From positions 1,426,001 to 1,490,000 of the forward strand of contig NW_025920107.1 of NCBI RefSeq assembly GCF_902686445.1: a stretch of DNA of 64,000 nucleotides. The letters run 5' to 3'. The notes beneath the pieces are model-generated. The model was not told the origin of the DNA. It did not search any database and was given only the letters and a program-made list of their open reading frames with translations. A program made the position numbers and the translations under genes. The DNA is from Sciurus carolinensis. Lineage: Eukaryota; Chordata; Mammalia; Rodentia; Sciuridae. The first letter of the stretch is position 1, and every line of letters begins with the position of its first letter. Shown piece by piece: positions 11,284 to 22,619 of the stretch.

Positions 11284-11366
11284 ATATAGACCATCACTTA
11301 GGGAACCTGCTTTGCAAGCAGAAAGACTGGGTTCAAATCCCCAGTACCATGGAATGGAAAAAAAAC
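11284..11366 (+). repeat. ID-like SINE remnant in copy B
   Basis: Copy of the remnant at 7418-7500, with the box-B-like GGGTTCAAATCCCC and a trailing A-rich stretch. Confidence 0.45.
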
Positions 11367-11402
11367 TAAAAAGCAACAAGAAAAGACACTTTGGAGGGTG
11401 CT

Positions 11403-12450
11403 TCTTTGTACTCAAATACACTGCCCTGTGTGCTCCCTGAAGTGTTCACATTGGATAAAAGAAGTTACCCATTGATGGGTATCAGAAGACATTGAAGTCT
11501 TACCTGGATACTTGTACTGGTTAGTACATGAGCACTAACATGTTTTGTAGAGAAGTCTCTTCTTAGCTGAATAATCTAATATACCTTCTGTGTGAAATCT
11601 TTGTCACTTTCTTAGTTTCAATAGTTGATTGTAGAGATACTTTACATAATAAAATCTTTAAGGTTAGTCATAAATATAATTTGTGCTTTTACTATGTTTA
11701 GTCTAATTCTTTGAGAATCAGAATAAGATTGTAGTCTGCCATTATATGATATTAGAATAGACTAAATAATAACTTTAATTTGATTTCTTTTCCCTTTAAT
11801 AATATTAAAATTTCTCACTGTTAAACACTGGAGTTCATGGTGGGGGTGGTTTCTCAGAAAATCTAGTGATGTGTATGTTCTGAAGGTTGAAGTTTGCCAG
11901 GTCATGGTACCCTCAGTTTAGCTGGAAGATGAGGTTGTTTTAATCTAACTGGGATATAAGATTGTTTTTGTCTGGACTGTCATAAAGAGAGAATGTATAC
12001 TTTGAGAAGGAGCATAGATTGTACTTTTGAAGGTTTTTCTTGTTTTAAACTAACCAAAGATGATATAATCATTACTAAAGAAAAATATCTATAAAAAGGC
12101 TGGCAGAAAAAATAAAGATAGATTTAGCCTCAGAACACTTGTTGTCTCAATGTGCTGTTTCTCCACCATGCTGATGCCTCCCATCCAACTAGGACCCCTG
12201 AACCCTGCTAGGGCTGAACCCCTGCAGGTATGATTTTTTTTTTTTTTTACTATGCCACATTGATTCAAAATTTTAAGTTTTGGGGGACTAAATTGTTATA
12301 ACTGCTCTCTGTGCCTTTGTTCATTTTCTGTTCATTATGTTTTTCTTTCTTTTTACTTTTTACTGCAACCTGGTGTGCTCTGCCACTTTCTCCATCCATT
12401 AGTGCCATCACATCTTTATTCTTGCCTCCATGCACAACTTAAATCCCATG
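11403..12450. other. No gene; possible old LTR near 11820-12230
   Basis: Unique AT-rich sequence. Bases 12090-12125 carry TATAAAAAGGCTGGC followed by AATAAA, the spacing of a TATA box and polyadenylation signal in a small LTR, and the following 100 bp are GC-richer. No termini or target duplications were found, so the LTR reading is weak. A T-run lies at 12233-12248. Confidence 0.25.
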
Positions 12451-13520
12451 CTTATCAGGATAAGAACACTCTTGCAGATATATTGCTTGATCCCCCCTAA
12501 TTTTCTCTACATCTGAGAATATCTCACCTCTTGCTGAACTCTAAGTACTCCTATAGGAAATCATACAGTAGAAAGGCAGTTTGGGATCAATAATGTCCAA
12601 ACTCAAAAGGCAACTCAATATTGGCTGGGCGGCCTTAACTATGTTTTTCTAAGGTAGTTTCCAATTTTTTCAATCTTTTTTATACATATTCCCCAAACTT
12701 GCACAGAAAACTTTCTCATGTTCTTTTAAACTCACCTCAAACATTTTACACTCCTGAAGTTGTTAATGGTTCAGTTATCAGGAACTTCTTTTCCATAAAT
12801 CTCCAGGTCACTGTTCTGCCAGCTTAATTGAAGTTGTTTAAATCTGCCCACAAATATCTGATGTAGGTGTTAACCAGAGATGTAGGCAGAAGTTGTCCAC
12901 AAAACTTAGGGTTCCTACTATTATATTTTCTTCTTTTTGGCATTTTCTCTTTCCATGAGCTGTGGCTGTCACTGTCTTTATTTTCTAGTTCTGCAAGCCA
13001 GCCAGCCTGAAGTTTTCTCTTAAAATATTGTCACTCCCTCCACCCTTTTCTTTCCTCATGCTAAAAAAAGAATGAAGAAAAAACCCCACACCTCAGTGGC
13101 ATACCATTGCCTTCTTCCAAGTGTTAAACTTTTACCTGTATTCTCTATCTTTATTTAGTCATTCCTTGGTGGCCCCATGGAAAAGTATTTCCTTTGTCCA
13201 ATGTTTTTAATTTTTATCTGTGCTTTTGTGCAGGGGGTAGGGAAGAAGAGTAGTGGTCAAATTTAGAAGTAAATTTTAAAGTGTTCTCTTTTTATATTTA
13301 AATGGTGTGAAAATCCATAAACTTTCATGTTGGAGTTAAATTTTTTGACACTATGGTATGGTAAAAGCATAATGCCTATTTCATTTCCCTTAACTCTGTC
13401 TAGTTTACTAACACCTTTCCCCACATAAGCCCTTTCTCAACTTTAGTGTAAAGCATTGTGCCAGGTGCTCATTGCCCCAGTTTCACTTTCCTCCTTCCCA
13501 CTGAGTAGATGTGGCTTACT
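12450..13520. repeat. Old dispersed duplication, copy 1
   Basis: Collinear, same-orientation similarity to 32380-33310, roughly 70-75% by eye. Shared anchors include GAAATCATACA/GAAAATCATACA, CATGTTCTTTT/TATGTTCTTTT, CCACAAAACTT and CTCTTTTTATATT-AAATGGT. It could be a segmental duplication about 19.9 kb apart or two copies of an old repeat. No coding frame is shared. Confidence 0.65.
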
Positions 13521-14320
13521 TTCTTCTGACTGCCTTGGATGCTTTCTTCCTCCCTGATGATGTTTCATCTACTCCTATACCTGATTTTATCTTCACCACC
13601 ACTAGTCTTGCTCTCTTCTCTGAAACCAGTCTTTTTTTCCTATATGAGTCACTGTGAAAAGGCCAATCTCACTCATATTTGTGGTTTTTCATGCTACCTT
13701 AAACATACTTTCTAAAATTGTGTACTGGAAAGATATGTGAGAGATTTTGCAGTTGTAAAGGAAGGAAAAAATAATCTAGAAAATTAGTCCTTTATCTCCA
13801 TTATCAGTAGTAGAGTGAGACATCAAGTCATAAACATTGCTTGTTTCTGGAAAACAACTTAATATAAAAAATACCTCTTCTCATTTTTACCTCATCTTGC
13901 CCTCTTTTTTTTCTCTCTTACCCTTCTTCTCACATTTCCCCCCCACTATTTAATTGTGACCTAATTCAGTTTTCAACATTTTTACCTAGCTTGTCCTATC
14001 TTCTATAATGGTAAAATATATGTGTGGGCATAAGGCACTTTATAAAGTTGTTTTTCTTCAGTAAAAGAAACTTCCTTTTGCCTGTGAAATTTTGGTAGAT
14101 AAACTCAAGTAAACAATTCAGTGAAATCCCCAAAAAAAAATATAATAAATTTCTCCATGATTTATAATATAATTATAATTACAATGTAACTGCATAGGTT
14201 TTATTTTTGTTAGTAATGAACCACTATAAGAATTTTGCATCTTTCAGCCACTGTAATAAGCATATTCTAAAGTAGATATTATAGAAGCAAGGATAAATAA
14301 ATTTCACTACTTTCCTTCAT
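13521..14320. other. Nothing recognised
   Basis: AT-rich unique sequence with pyrimidine runs. No frame longer than 60 codons and no repeat recognised; weak similarity to the sequence after 33310 may extend into it. Confidence 0.5.
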
Positions 14321-14426
14321 TTTCAATTTTTCTGAGATTCAGAGTGGGATATTTTTAGAACATCTATCATAAACTGGGCTGGATACTGTAGTTTGTGCAC
14401 TAATTTGGACACTTCACCCATCCCAG

Positions 14427-14600
14427 CAAAATCTCCCAAGCCAGTACAGCTGTTTGGAGTGCCTCTAGCAGACATCTGTGAGGATGACCATCTACCCAAA
14501 CATGTATTGGTACCTCTTGGTCTAGACTGTAAACTGTGGGTAAGGATATTTGGGAGGAAAGTTCTCTGGAATGCAAATGTGTATCCACTTGGGAAAATAA
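14427..14600 (+). pseudogene. RhoGAP-like exon fossil
   Basis: A plus-strand frame (14393-14623) contains LFGVPLADICEDDHLPKHVL, which resembles the entry of a RhoGAP domain (FGVPL, then LP about a dozen residues later). About 20 residues on is an IFGRK-NANV segment comparable to the GIFR-SAN-K stretch that carries the catalytic arginine finger. An acceptor-like CCCATCCCAG precedes the conserved part at 14427. RhoGAP domains speed GTP hydrolysis by Rho GTPases. Only one damaged exon-sized piece is present and the spacing to the finger is disturbed, so it is non-functional. The ARHGAP20/TAGAP type is the nearest I can think of; this is recognition from memory. Confidence 0.4.
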
Positions 14601-14623
14601 TAAACACCATTGGCATTAGCTGA

Positions 14624-15002
14624 GCATTTTATTCTTACTTCAAAAAATTTTAAGAAATTCATGTAGCAATTGCAACATAAGGAAGAGATAATCTAATTTT
14701 TTTCATGAAAAAGCAGCATAAACCTGCTCAGAAAAATTAGACTATGGTCTGCAAAGAGTCAACATTGCCCCTCACATATTCTTTCTCAAACTTCACACAG
14801 TTCTTAAAGTCTTCTTTGGCACTGTAACAGAAGAGACTTCTCAATCTTGTGTTTTCTGAGGTTTTAAAGACTGGTTTACATGTATTTCCACAATTTCTTC
14901 ATCAAGATATATTCTGTGGGATATAATTATCCTTTTTTATAGAAGAATACCACTGAGCTTGCATTTTATCCCACTGACACATAAAAAACACTGATAAGAA
15001 CA
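14624..15002. other. Nothing recognised
   Basis: Unique AT-rich sequence without a frame or repeat I can identify. Confidence 0.5.
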
Positions 15003-15140
15003 TTTATTGAGGGATGGGGTTGTGTATCAGTGGTAGAGAATTTGCCAAGCATGTGTGAGGCACTGAGTTGAATTCTCAGCACAAAATATAAATAAACTAA
15101 TAAAAATAAAGTTCCATCAGCAACTAAAACAAATTTTAAA
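15003..15140 (+). repeat. Sciurid tRNA-type SINE with A-rich tail
   Basis: Shows the order GGGTTGTG-TCAGTGGTAGAG, then TTGCCAAGCATGTGTGAGGC, then TTCTCAGCAC, followed by an A-rich tail with AAATAAA units. Same family as 23566-23690. A Pol III transcript mobilised by L1. Confidence 0.8.
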
Positions 15141-16075
15141 AGAATTATTTAATGAGTATCCAGTATCCTTCAAGCTTTATAATAAATGGATGGCATTTTA
15201 TGTTATGTTGTACCTCTGTATATGACAGACACTATGATTGTCATTTTATCATTTTATCTTTTACAACAACTTAAGGGGCAGTTATTATTATCAACATTGT
15301 TACCTTAAAAATGAAAAAGTAACCACAGAATATAAGGTTACATATGAAATAACTGGCTTTCAAGTCTCACAAACTGTTTGTCTCCAAAATCTTTTCTTTT
15401 TCCACACTGCAGGTAGGAGACATACAAATAGAAAAACAAGAAATTAGAGAAAACTTAAAATCTACTCTCAGTAATTTTAAAATATATAATGTTATTATTA
15501 AATATAGTTAGCATGCTAAACAAGAAATCACCTGAACTCCTCCTTTTCATCTAGCTGAAACTTTGTATCAATTGACCAATATATCTCCAGCTCAAGTCCC
15601 TGACCACCACCATAGTGTTTTCTTAAAATTGACTTGAACACATGTAGTCAGCTCTCTGGCTCTGGTACCTCACTCCTCTCAAATTGGCCTCTGACAGTCA
15701 AAGAAAACAAATGCCTGTTCTCTTGAATGTACATCTTTAGGCAGTCAGCTAACATAAGTTCTTGCAGAGAATTAAAAGAAAAACTGAATAATGGATTTGA
15801 AGTAAAACAGAACTGTGAAACTGTTATTGTACTATTGTCTTAAAGGTTGAAGTCCATCTTTACATATCCCATTATGTAGTTATGGAGCAAGATACATGGT
15901 TTGTTTCAGTATGTGTAATATTTCTTTCTAGAAAGAGCTAGAAGGTATAAATAACATTTCACAAAGTTGACATTGGACTTTAAAAGTCACCACCAATCAT
16001 AAGATATGTCAGATGTGCTTTAATTTTTCCTTCTACTACTCTCAACTTCACTTCTGTCACCCTTTGCAAAAAATC
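15141..16075. other. Nothing recognised
   Basis: Unique AT-rich sequence. Short frames only, no repeat recognised. Confidence 0.5.
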
Positions 16076-16589
16076 AAATTAAATTTTTAAAAAATTTATT
16101 TTGTTCTTTCTAGCTATTCATGAAAGTAAAGTCTGTTTTGACATATTAATAAAAACATGGAGTGTATCTTTTTTACTTTATTTTTAAAATTTAGATGTTT
16201 TAGTTATACAGGACAGAAGAATCCATTTTGATATAATTATATAAGCAAGGAATATATCTTATTCTAATTAGTACCCCCTTCTTGTGGAAGTACATTATGA
16301 TGGGGTTCACTGTGGAATTTTTATATATGTGCACAGGTAAATTATGTCACATTCATTCCACCATCTTTGCTTTGCTTATAACCCTTCCTTCCCTCCATTC
16401 TTTATTGTCTACTCTACTGAACTTCTATTTTACCCCCTTATTGTGGGTTAGCTTCCTCATGTTGGAGAGAACATTATTCCTTTGGATTGTGCACACTGGC
16501 TGACTTTACTTAGCATGATAGTCTCCAGATCCATCAATTTACTGGCAAATGTCATAAAGCCATTCTAATTTATGACTGAATAATACCTC

Positions 16590-16629
<40 letters not shown>

Positions 16630-16985
16630 TATATCACATTTTAATTATTCATTCATCTTTTGAAGGCCACCCTGTTTGGTTCCACAGCTTAGCTATTGTC
16701 AGGTGCATTGCTATTAACATCAATGTGGCTGTGTCACAAGTGTGCTAATTTTAATTCCTTTGGATATATACCAAAAAATGGGATAGCTGCATTGAATGGT
16801 TGGTGCAATTCCTAGTTCTTCTGAGGAATCTACATACTGCTTTCCAGAGTGGTTGCATCAATTGACAATTCCACCAGCAATACATGTGTGAATGTACCTT
16901 TCCCCCCCACATTCTCACCAATATTTTTTGTTACTTTTATTCTTGGTAATTGCCATTATGACAGGAGTGAAGTGAAATCTCAGTG
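16076..16985 (-). mobile_element. L1 3' end (3' UTR and end of ORF2)
   Basis: Antisense L1: the minus strand carries the end of ORF2 (the region encoding the last part with the NEWIKK-like and YYSAIK-like peptides) and the 3' UTR. Two 3'-UTR starts, at about 16090 and 16185, suggest one fragment inserted next to another. A (TG)n run at 16594-16628 lies inside. Confidence 0.8.
16594..16628 (+). repeat. (TG)n microsatellite in L1
   Basis: About 17 TG units within the antisense L1 ORF2 end, where related L1 copies have a short TGTGTATA-like stretch. Confidence 0.9.
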
Positions 16986-16987
16986 CA

Positions 16988-17130
16988 GTTTTTTTTTTTT
17001 TTTTTTTTGCAGTACTGGGGATTGAACTCAGGGCCTTGTGCTTGCAAGGCAAGCACTCCACCAGCTAAGCTATCTCCAGTACCTCACACATTCTATGCAG
17101 GTGCTCTACCACTGAGTTACAACACAAGCC
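16988..17130 (-). repeat. ID SINE, antisense, with T-run (poly-A tail)
   Basis: A T-run of about 20, then the reverse complement of an ID element (GGGGATTGAACTCAGGGCC ... AGCTAAGCTATCTCCAG), then a partial second tRNA-like unit. It splits the L1 sequence before and after it. Confidence 0.85.
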
Positions 17131-17475
17131 CCACCATTGGAATTTTAAGAGGAATTGCACTAAATCTTTTGGAAGCTTTTGGAAGTGTGGTCATTTGGTG
17201 AATAGTAATTCTGCCATCCAAGTACATGGGAGATCTTTCCATCTTCTAAGTTCTTCAATTTTTTTCTATAGAGTTCTGTAGTTTTAATTGAAGTTTCACC
17301 TCTTTTGTTAGACTAATTCCCAGGTATATTTTTGAGATTATTATGAATGCAATAGGTTTCCTAATTTCTCTTTAAAGTTGATTCATCAGTGATATATAAT
17401 AGCATAATTGTTTCATTGCATCTTGCAGAATTCATTTATAAGTTCTAGAAGTTTTCTGGCAGATGTTTGTCTTTT
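17131..17475 (-). mobile_element. L1 ORF2 fragment
   Basis: Antisense L1 sequence similar to 28600-28900 (shared CATGGGAGATCTTTC-ATCTTCT and the segment ending in TGATTCATCA). It belongs to the body of ORF2 and is truncated on both sides. Confidence 0.75.
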
Positions 17476-18012
17476 ATAATTTGTCCTTTTTAGATATACA
17501 TAACAATAAGAATATTGTGACATATTTATTGAAGCATGGAGTATATCAGATTCTAATTGGGATCCCAGTCTTGTGGTCATACATGATGTGATTCATTGTG
17601 TTGTATTTACATATGTAAGGAAAGATGTGCCATTTATTCCACTGTCTTTTCTATTCCTATACCCATTCCCTTCATTTCCTTTTGTCTAATCTACTTAACT
17701 ATTATTCTTCCCCACTACTTTCTTGTGTTTTAGCATCCATGTATCAGAGAGAACATTCAACCTTTGTATTTTGGGGTTTGGCTTATTTTACTTAGCATGA
17801 TAGTCCATGCTAGGATCGATCCATTTACTGGCAAATGTCAGAAAGTCATTCATTTTTAATATATGAGCAATATTTCATTGTGTATCTATACCATATTTTC
17901 TTTATCCATTCATCTGTTGAAGGTCTGTTTGATTGGTTCCATAGCTTAGCTATTGTGAATTGAGAAGCTATAAATATCGATGTGTCCACATCACTGTAGT
18001 AGACTGATGTTT
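17476..18012 (-). mobile_element. L1 3' end with ORF2 C-terminus
   Basis: Starts with the L1 3' UTR in antisense and runs into ORF2. The minus-strand frame 17846-18040 contains DEWIKKIWYRYTMKYCSYIKN, the characteristic end region of L1 ORF2. Inserted next to other antisense L1 pieces. Confidence 0.85.
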
Positions 18013-18197
18013 TTATTTTCTTGTGAGGGAGCGAACCCAAGGATACTTAACTACTGAGTCACATCCTCACCTAACTTTTTCATATTTTATTTAGATACAG
18101 GGTCTTGCAGAATTGCTTGGGTCTTGTTAAATTGTTGATACTGTCTTTGAACTCCTGATCCTTCTGCCTCTGCCTCCCAAGCTGCTGGGACTGTATA
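18013..18197 (-). repeat. ID-B1 composite SINE, antisense
   Basis: An ID-like half (GAACCCAAGG ... ACTGAGTCACATCCTCA) is followed by a 7SL-derived B1-like half (CTTTGAACTCCTGATCC, CTGCCTCCCAAGCTGCTGGGA). This is a dimeric rodent SINE in reverse orientation. Confidence 0.75.
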
Positions 18198-18790
18198 CTG
18201 ATCTTAACTTCTTTGGATATAGAGTTTTTGAGCCTTCTAAATATAAGATCATGTCATCAGCAAATGGAGTTTGATTTCTTCTTTTCCTACTTATATCACT
18301 TTAATTTCTTTCTTTGTCCAATTTCTCTGGCTAGAATTTCAAGGACTATGTTGAATAGAAGTGGTAAAAGAGGGCATACCTCTCTTGTTCAAATTGTTAT
18401 AGGAAATGCTTTCAATATTTCTCTACTTAGAATGTTGGCCTTGGTTTTGATGTGTATGACTTTTACACTGTTGAGGTATTTTCCTTCTATCCCTGATGTT
18501 TCTTTTTCTTTTTTTATTTTGCATTGCTGGGGATTTAACCCAGGGCCTTGTGCATGCAAGCCAAGCACTCTACCAACTGATCTATATCCCCAGACCTCTA
18601 GAGCTTTTAAGATGAATGGATATTGTATTTTTTTCATTTATTGAGATAATTTGTGGTTCTTGTCTTTAAGTCTATTTATGTGATGAATTACATTTCTTGA
18701 TTTATGTATATTGAATCAATTGTGCATCCCTGGGATTAAACCCACTTAATCATGAATTTTTAAATAATCAAAGAAAATTCAGAACACTTT
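18198..18790 (-). mobile_element. L1 ORF2 fragment interrupted by an ID SINE
   Basis: L1 antisense at 18198-18511 and 18601-18790, matching 28930-29360 of the longer L1 (shared AGGACTATGTTGAATAGAAG type anchors). The gap is filled by an ID element inserted at 18512-18600. Confidence 0.8.
18512..18600 (-). repeat. ID SINE, antisense
   Basis: T-rich start, GGGGATTTAACCCAGGGCC, then CCAACTGATCTATATCCCCAG. Nested in an antisense L1. Confidence 0.9.
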
Positions 18791-20450
18791 TATGGAAACA
18801 TATAGCTTACTTATGGTGACTTTCTAGTTCACTGATTTTCTAATTAAATAAAAGTTTTCAAATCTACACTTTTATTAAGCTATTGACATAATTATAAAAT
18901 AAACAATAATGAGCAAACATTTCTTTTACAGCTAAAAGTAGAGAGATGTAAATTCTATTTTTATAACCATTTCACAAATACACCTTCCTCTCATCCCTTA
19001 GTGCCTTTATTTTAAAAGTGAACTAGAAATAACTTATTTGCTGCTTCTTTTACCTTAACTGCATTTGGCATTCATTATGGTTCTTAGCCCTTACCCACAT
19101 TGACTTAAGTTACATCTATAATTGTACAGTTAAAGTGTACTGTATTTTGTTCCCCATATTCTTGGAAATTCCCTACATTTGTAAATTCTTAAGTCAAAGA
19201 TCTTGACCATAGGAGAGGTTTCTATACACTTTCCTCAGGCTCCATCTTCCATGGGGTTGGGGTGCAGTAGATCCTGGTGTAGAAAGGGACCTTTCTTACA
19301 TCCCAGGACCTGTGACATGGAAAACAAATGAAGAAAAACCGGTGAAGAATTTAATGTACCTATACCGGCTGTGTGGCCAGATGCTCATAGAACAAACATC
19401 ATTTTTAAAAAATTAGGTATTTCCACATGTGGGTCATATGTTCCAAAATAAACCCTGTTTTAGACTAACGAAGTAAAGTATCACTAAAGGGGTCTAAAGG
19501 CCTTGAGCTAGATTAATCTTATCTAGAATGTACCAGTTTCAATTACTCTTTAATCCTCAAGCAAAATCAAGTTATATAGAGAATGCTTAGCCAAATATAT
19601 ATGTCAAAGGTACAGATGCACCATGCCTTTTTTCCCCCACATAATTGGATTTTTCTCCCATGTCTTAACCTTAGAAGGTAATTTCTATGTTTGTAAACAT
19701 TTTATAGCACCACACTTCTTAAAATTTCTGTCTAAACTTTGAGACTATTGCATAGAAGTTTTGATCAAGAAGGTCCAAATTTTGTATAAATTGCAAGAAT
19801 ATAATTTGTCCAAAAATAAACAAAAAACAAAAGTGATTCAAATGATTGAATCTAGTTAAATGGATTCCATTTTCTCATTGTATATTTCTGTTTTACTCCT
19901 ATAAGTAACAGAAGGTGGTTTCAGAAATGGAGAAATTTTTTGTAAATACTATGACCAATTGTTCTATCTTCATTGATGAATTTATAGATTTGGGGAATAT
20001 TTTGAAGTGGTGCTTCTGTTTTTTAATAATTTTTACTTATGTGGGTTTTGCTTAAATGTAAGACTAGCTCTTTAAACTTAAATTTGAATAATATTGCTTC
20101 AGACCCTATAAGTTTAAGTTCTTAAATCTTTGAGTCTAACCTCAAATTTAATTCATAGAATCTCATTCCCAATGAATTGTAGAGTTTTGATGACCTGGGC
20201 TCTGGTTTTGAAGGGTAAAGACATTTTAGTTAATTACTGCAATTTAATAAATATAATTCAGAACAAGAATCCATATCACTCTTAGGATGGTTGTGTTTCT
20301 TAATTTGTTCTTGGGTATCTGGGAGAGTTCATTGAGATATAATGACATATAACCTTTCAAATAAAGGTTTGAGAATTAATGATGTGTTATCTTCAATTAG
20401 ATCATTAGTTTGATATTCACTGAGATTTAAAAACATAGCATTTGCCATTC
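18791..20450. other. Nothing recognised
   Basis: 1.66 kb of unique AT-rich sequence. No frame of 60 codons or more, no repeat or RNA gene that I can identify. Confidence 0.5.
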
Positions 20451-20451
20451 T

Positions 20452-20640
20452 CTCATTATTTTTTGTGCTGGGAATTGAAACCAGGATCAGTTTACTGATA
20501 AACTGCATACAGTCCTATTTCTTTTTAATTTTGAGGCATGTTCTTGCTGAGATGTTGAGGCTGGCCTCAAACTTATAGTCCTCCTGCCTCAGATACTTGA
20601 GTCACTGGGATTATAGACATGTGACATCATGCTCACTCAA
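20452..20640 (-). repeat. ID-B1 composite SINE, antisense
   Basis: ID-like half (GTGCTGGGAATTGAAACC ... GATAAACTGCATACA) followed by a B1-like half (GGCTGGCCTCAAACTTATAG, CCTGCCTCAGATACTTGAG). Confidence 0.75.
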
Positions 20641-20647
20641 TATCCTC

Positions 20648-20668
20648 TTTTTATTTATTTATTTATAT

Positions 20669-20699
<31 letters not shown>

Positions 20700-20776
20700 T
20701 GGTGCTGGGGATTGAACCCAGGGCCTTGTACTTGCAAGGCATGTACTCTACCAACTGAGCTATACCCACAACCTTT
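20648..20776 (-). repeat. (TTTA)n and an ID SINE, antisense
   Basis: The TTTA array (20648-20700) is the expanded A-rich tail of the ID element at 20701-20776 (GGGGATTGAACCCAGGGCC, CCAACTGAGCTATACCC) read in reverse. Tail expansion of this sort is usual for SINEs. Confidence 0.85.
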
Positions 20777-21720
<944 letters not shown>

Positions 21721-22619
21721 GAGAACATGGGTGGGGGAGTTGACCAAACCAAATTACTAAGACCTGGCACAAGTTTGTTTACTTTAAGTTTATTATAAAC
21801 AAAGACCAAACACCAAATATCTTTGTCATTTCCAATCTTGTTTTGCTTCACCAACTTGCATTTGGTCTGAGTGGAATAGGTTTTGAAATCACCTTGAATG
21901 GTTTTCTTCCCTGAAATATGTGAACTCTTCTATGGGGGATATAGGGAGAAACATTAAATACTTTGATGCAGTCTGTGTCTTAGTACCACTGGAACATGAT
22001 GTTCCCAGCTAACAGAGACTGATTTATTTACTTCCTTATCCCAAATACATCAAATATTGACTACAATGGTTGAATAAATGCACATAGAAATGATTGAATA
22101 TTACCAGATTATAAATTTCACAGATGTCTTTGTGTCCTTCCTTGAACAACCTATGTGATGGGGGAAAAGGCACTGAGGATGGTTTGCTAGATATGTTGAA
22201 CTAGTTTGCTAAATTGTATGCAAAAATGAGGGTTCAGTCCCAAAAGATTGTCCTTTATTTTTCTTGCTATAAGCCACATTTTAATTATCCCAATATTTTC
22301 CTGAAAAAAATAAAACCACACATTCCTTCCATTTGCAAAAGTCATTGAAGAGTTAGCATAAAGTTGTGTCCTTCAGAGAACAGAGGATGTAACTTTCAAC
22401 AATATTTTTTTCTAAATTCTCCAGTACTTTATTACAGTAAGAATAATAAAAATATTTTTTCTTTTCATTTAAGAAATTTTATGCCATATTCTTGGAAGCA
22501 TATTTACATCCATTCTCTCTTACCAATGGGTCAGTGTTATGAGTCAAGGAAACAATGATGATAAAATTAATATAATCCAAATGTAATTATTCTACCTGGC
22601 CATTCTCCAAATTACTAAC
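21721..22619. other. Nothing recognised
   Basis: Unique AT-rich sequence without identifiable features. Confidence 0.5.

Larger units (their letters stand above)
8180..11402. repeat. Tandem duplication, copy B (keeps the empty retroviral insertion site)
   Basis: Paralogue of 4598-7538. At 8171-8190 the sequence runs through the point where copy A is interrupted by the retroviral LTR, so this copy never received the insertion. Relative to A it has an extra block at 10157-10420 and an (AAT)n microsatellite at about 10812-10858. Divergence is a few percent except in the identical tract 8436-8898. No coding frame is shared intact apart from a 61-codon frame inside the identical tract, for which no homology is apparent. 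Confidence 0.9.

Noticed and set aside
18213..18644. 143-codon plus-strand frame
   Set aside because: Antisense of L1 ORF2 with an inserted ID SINE.
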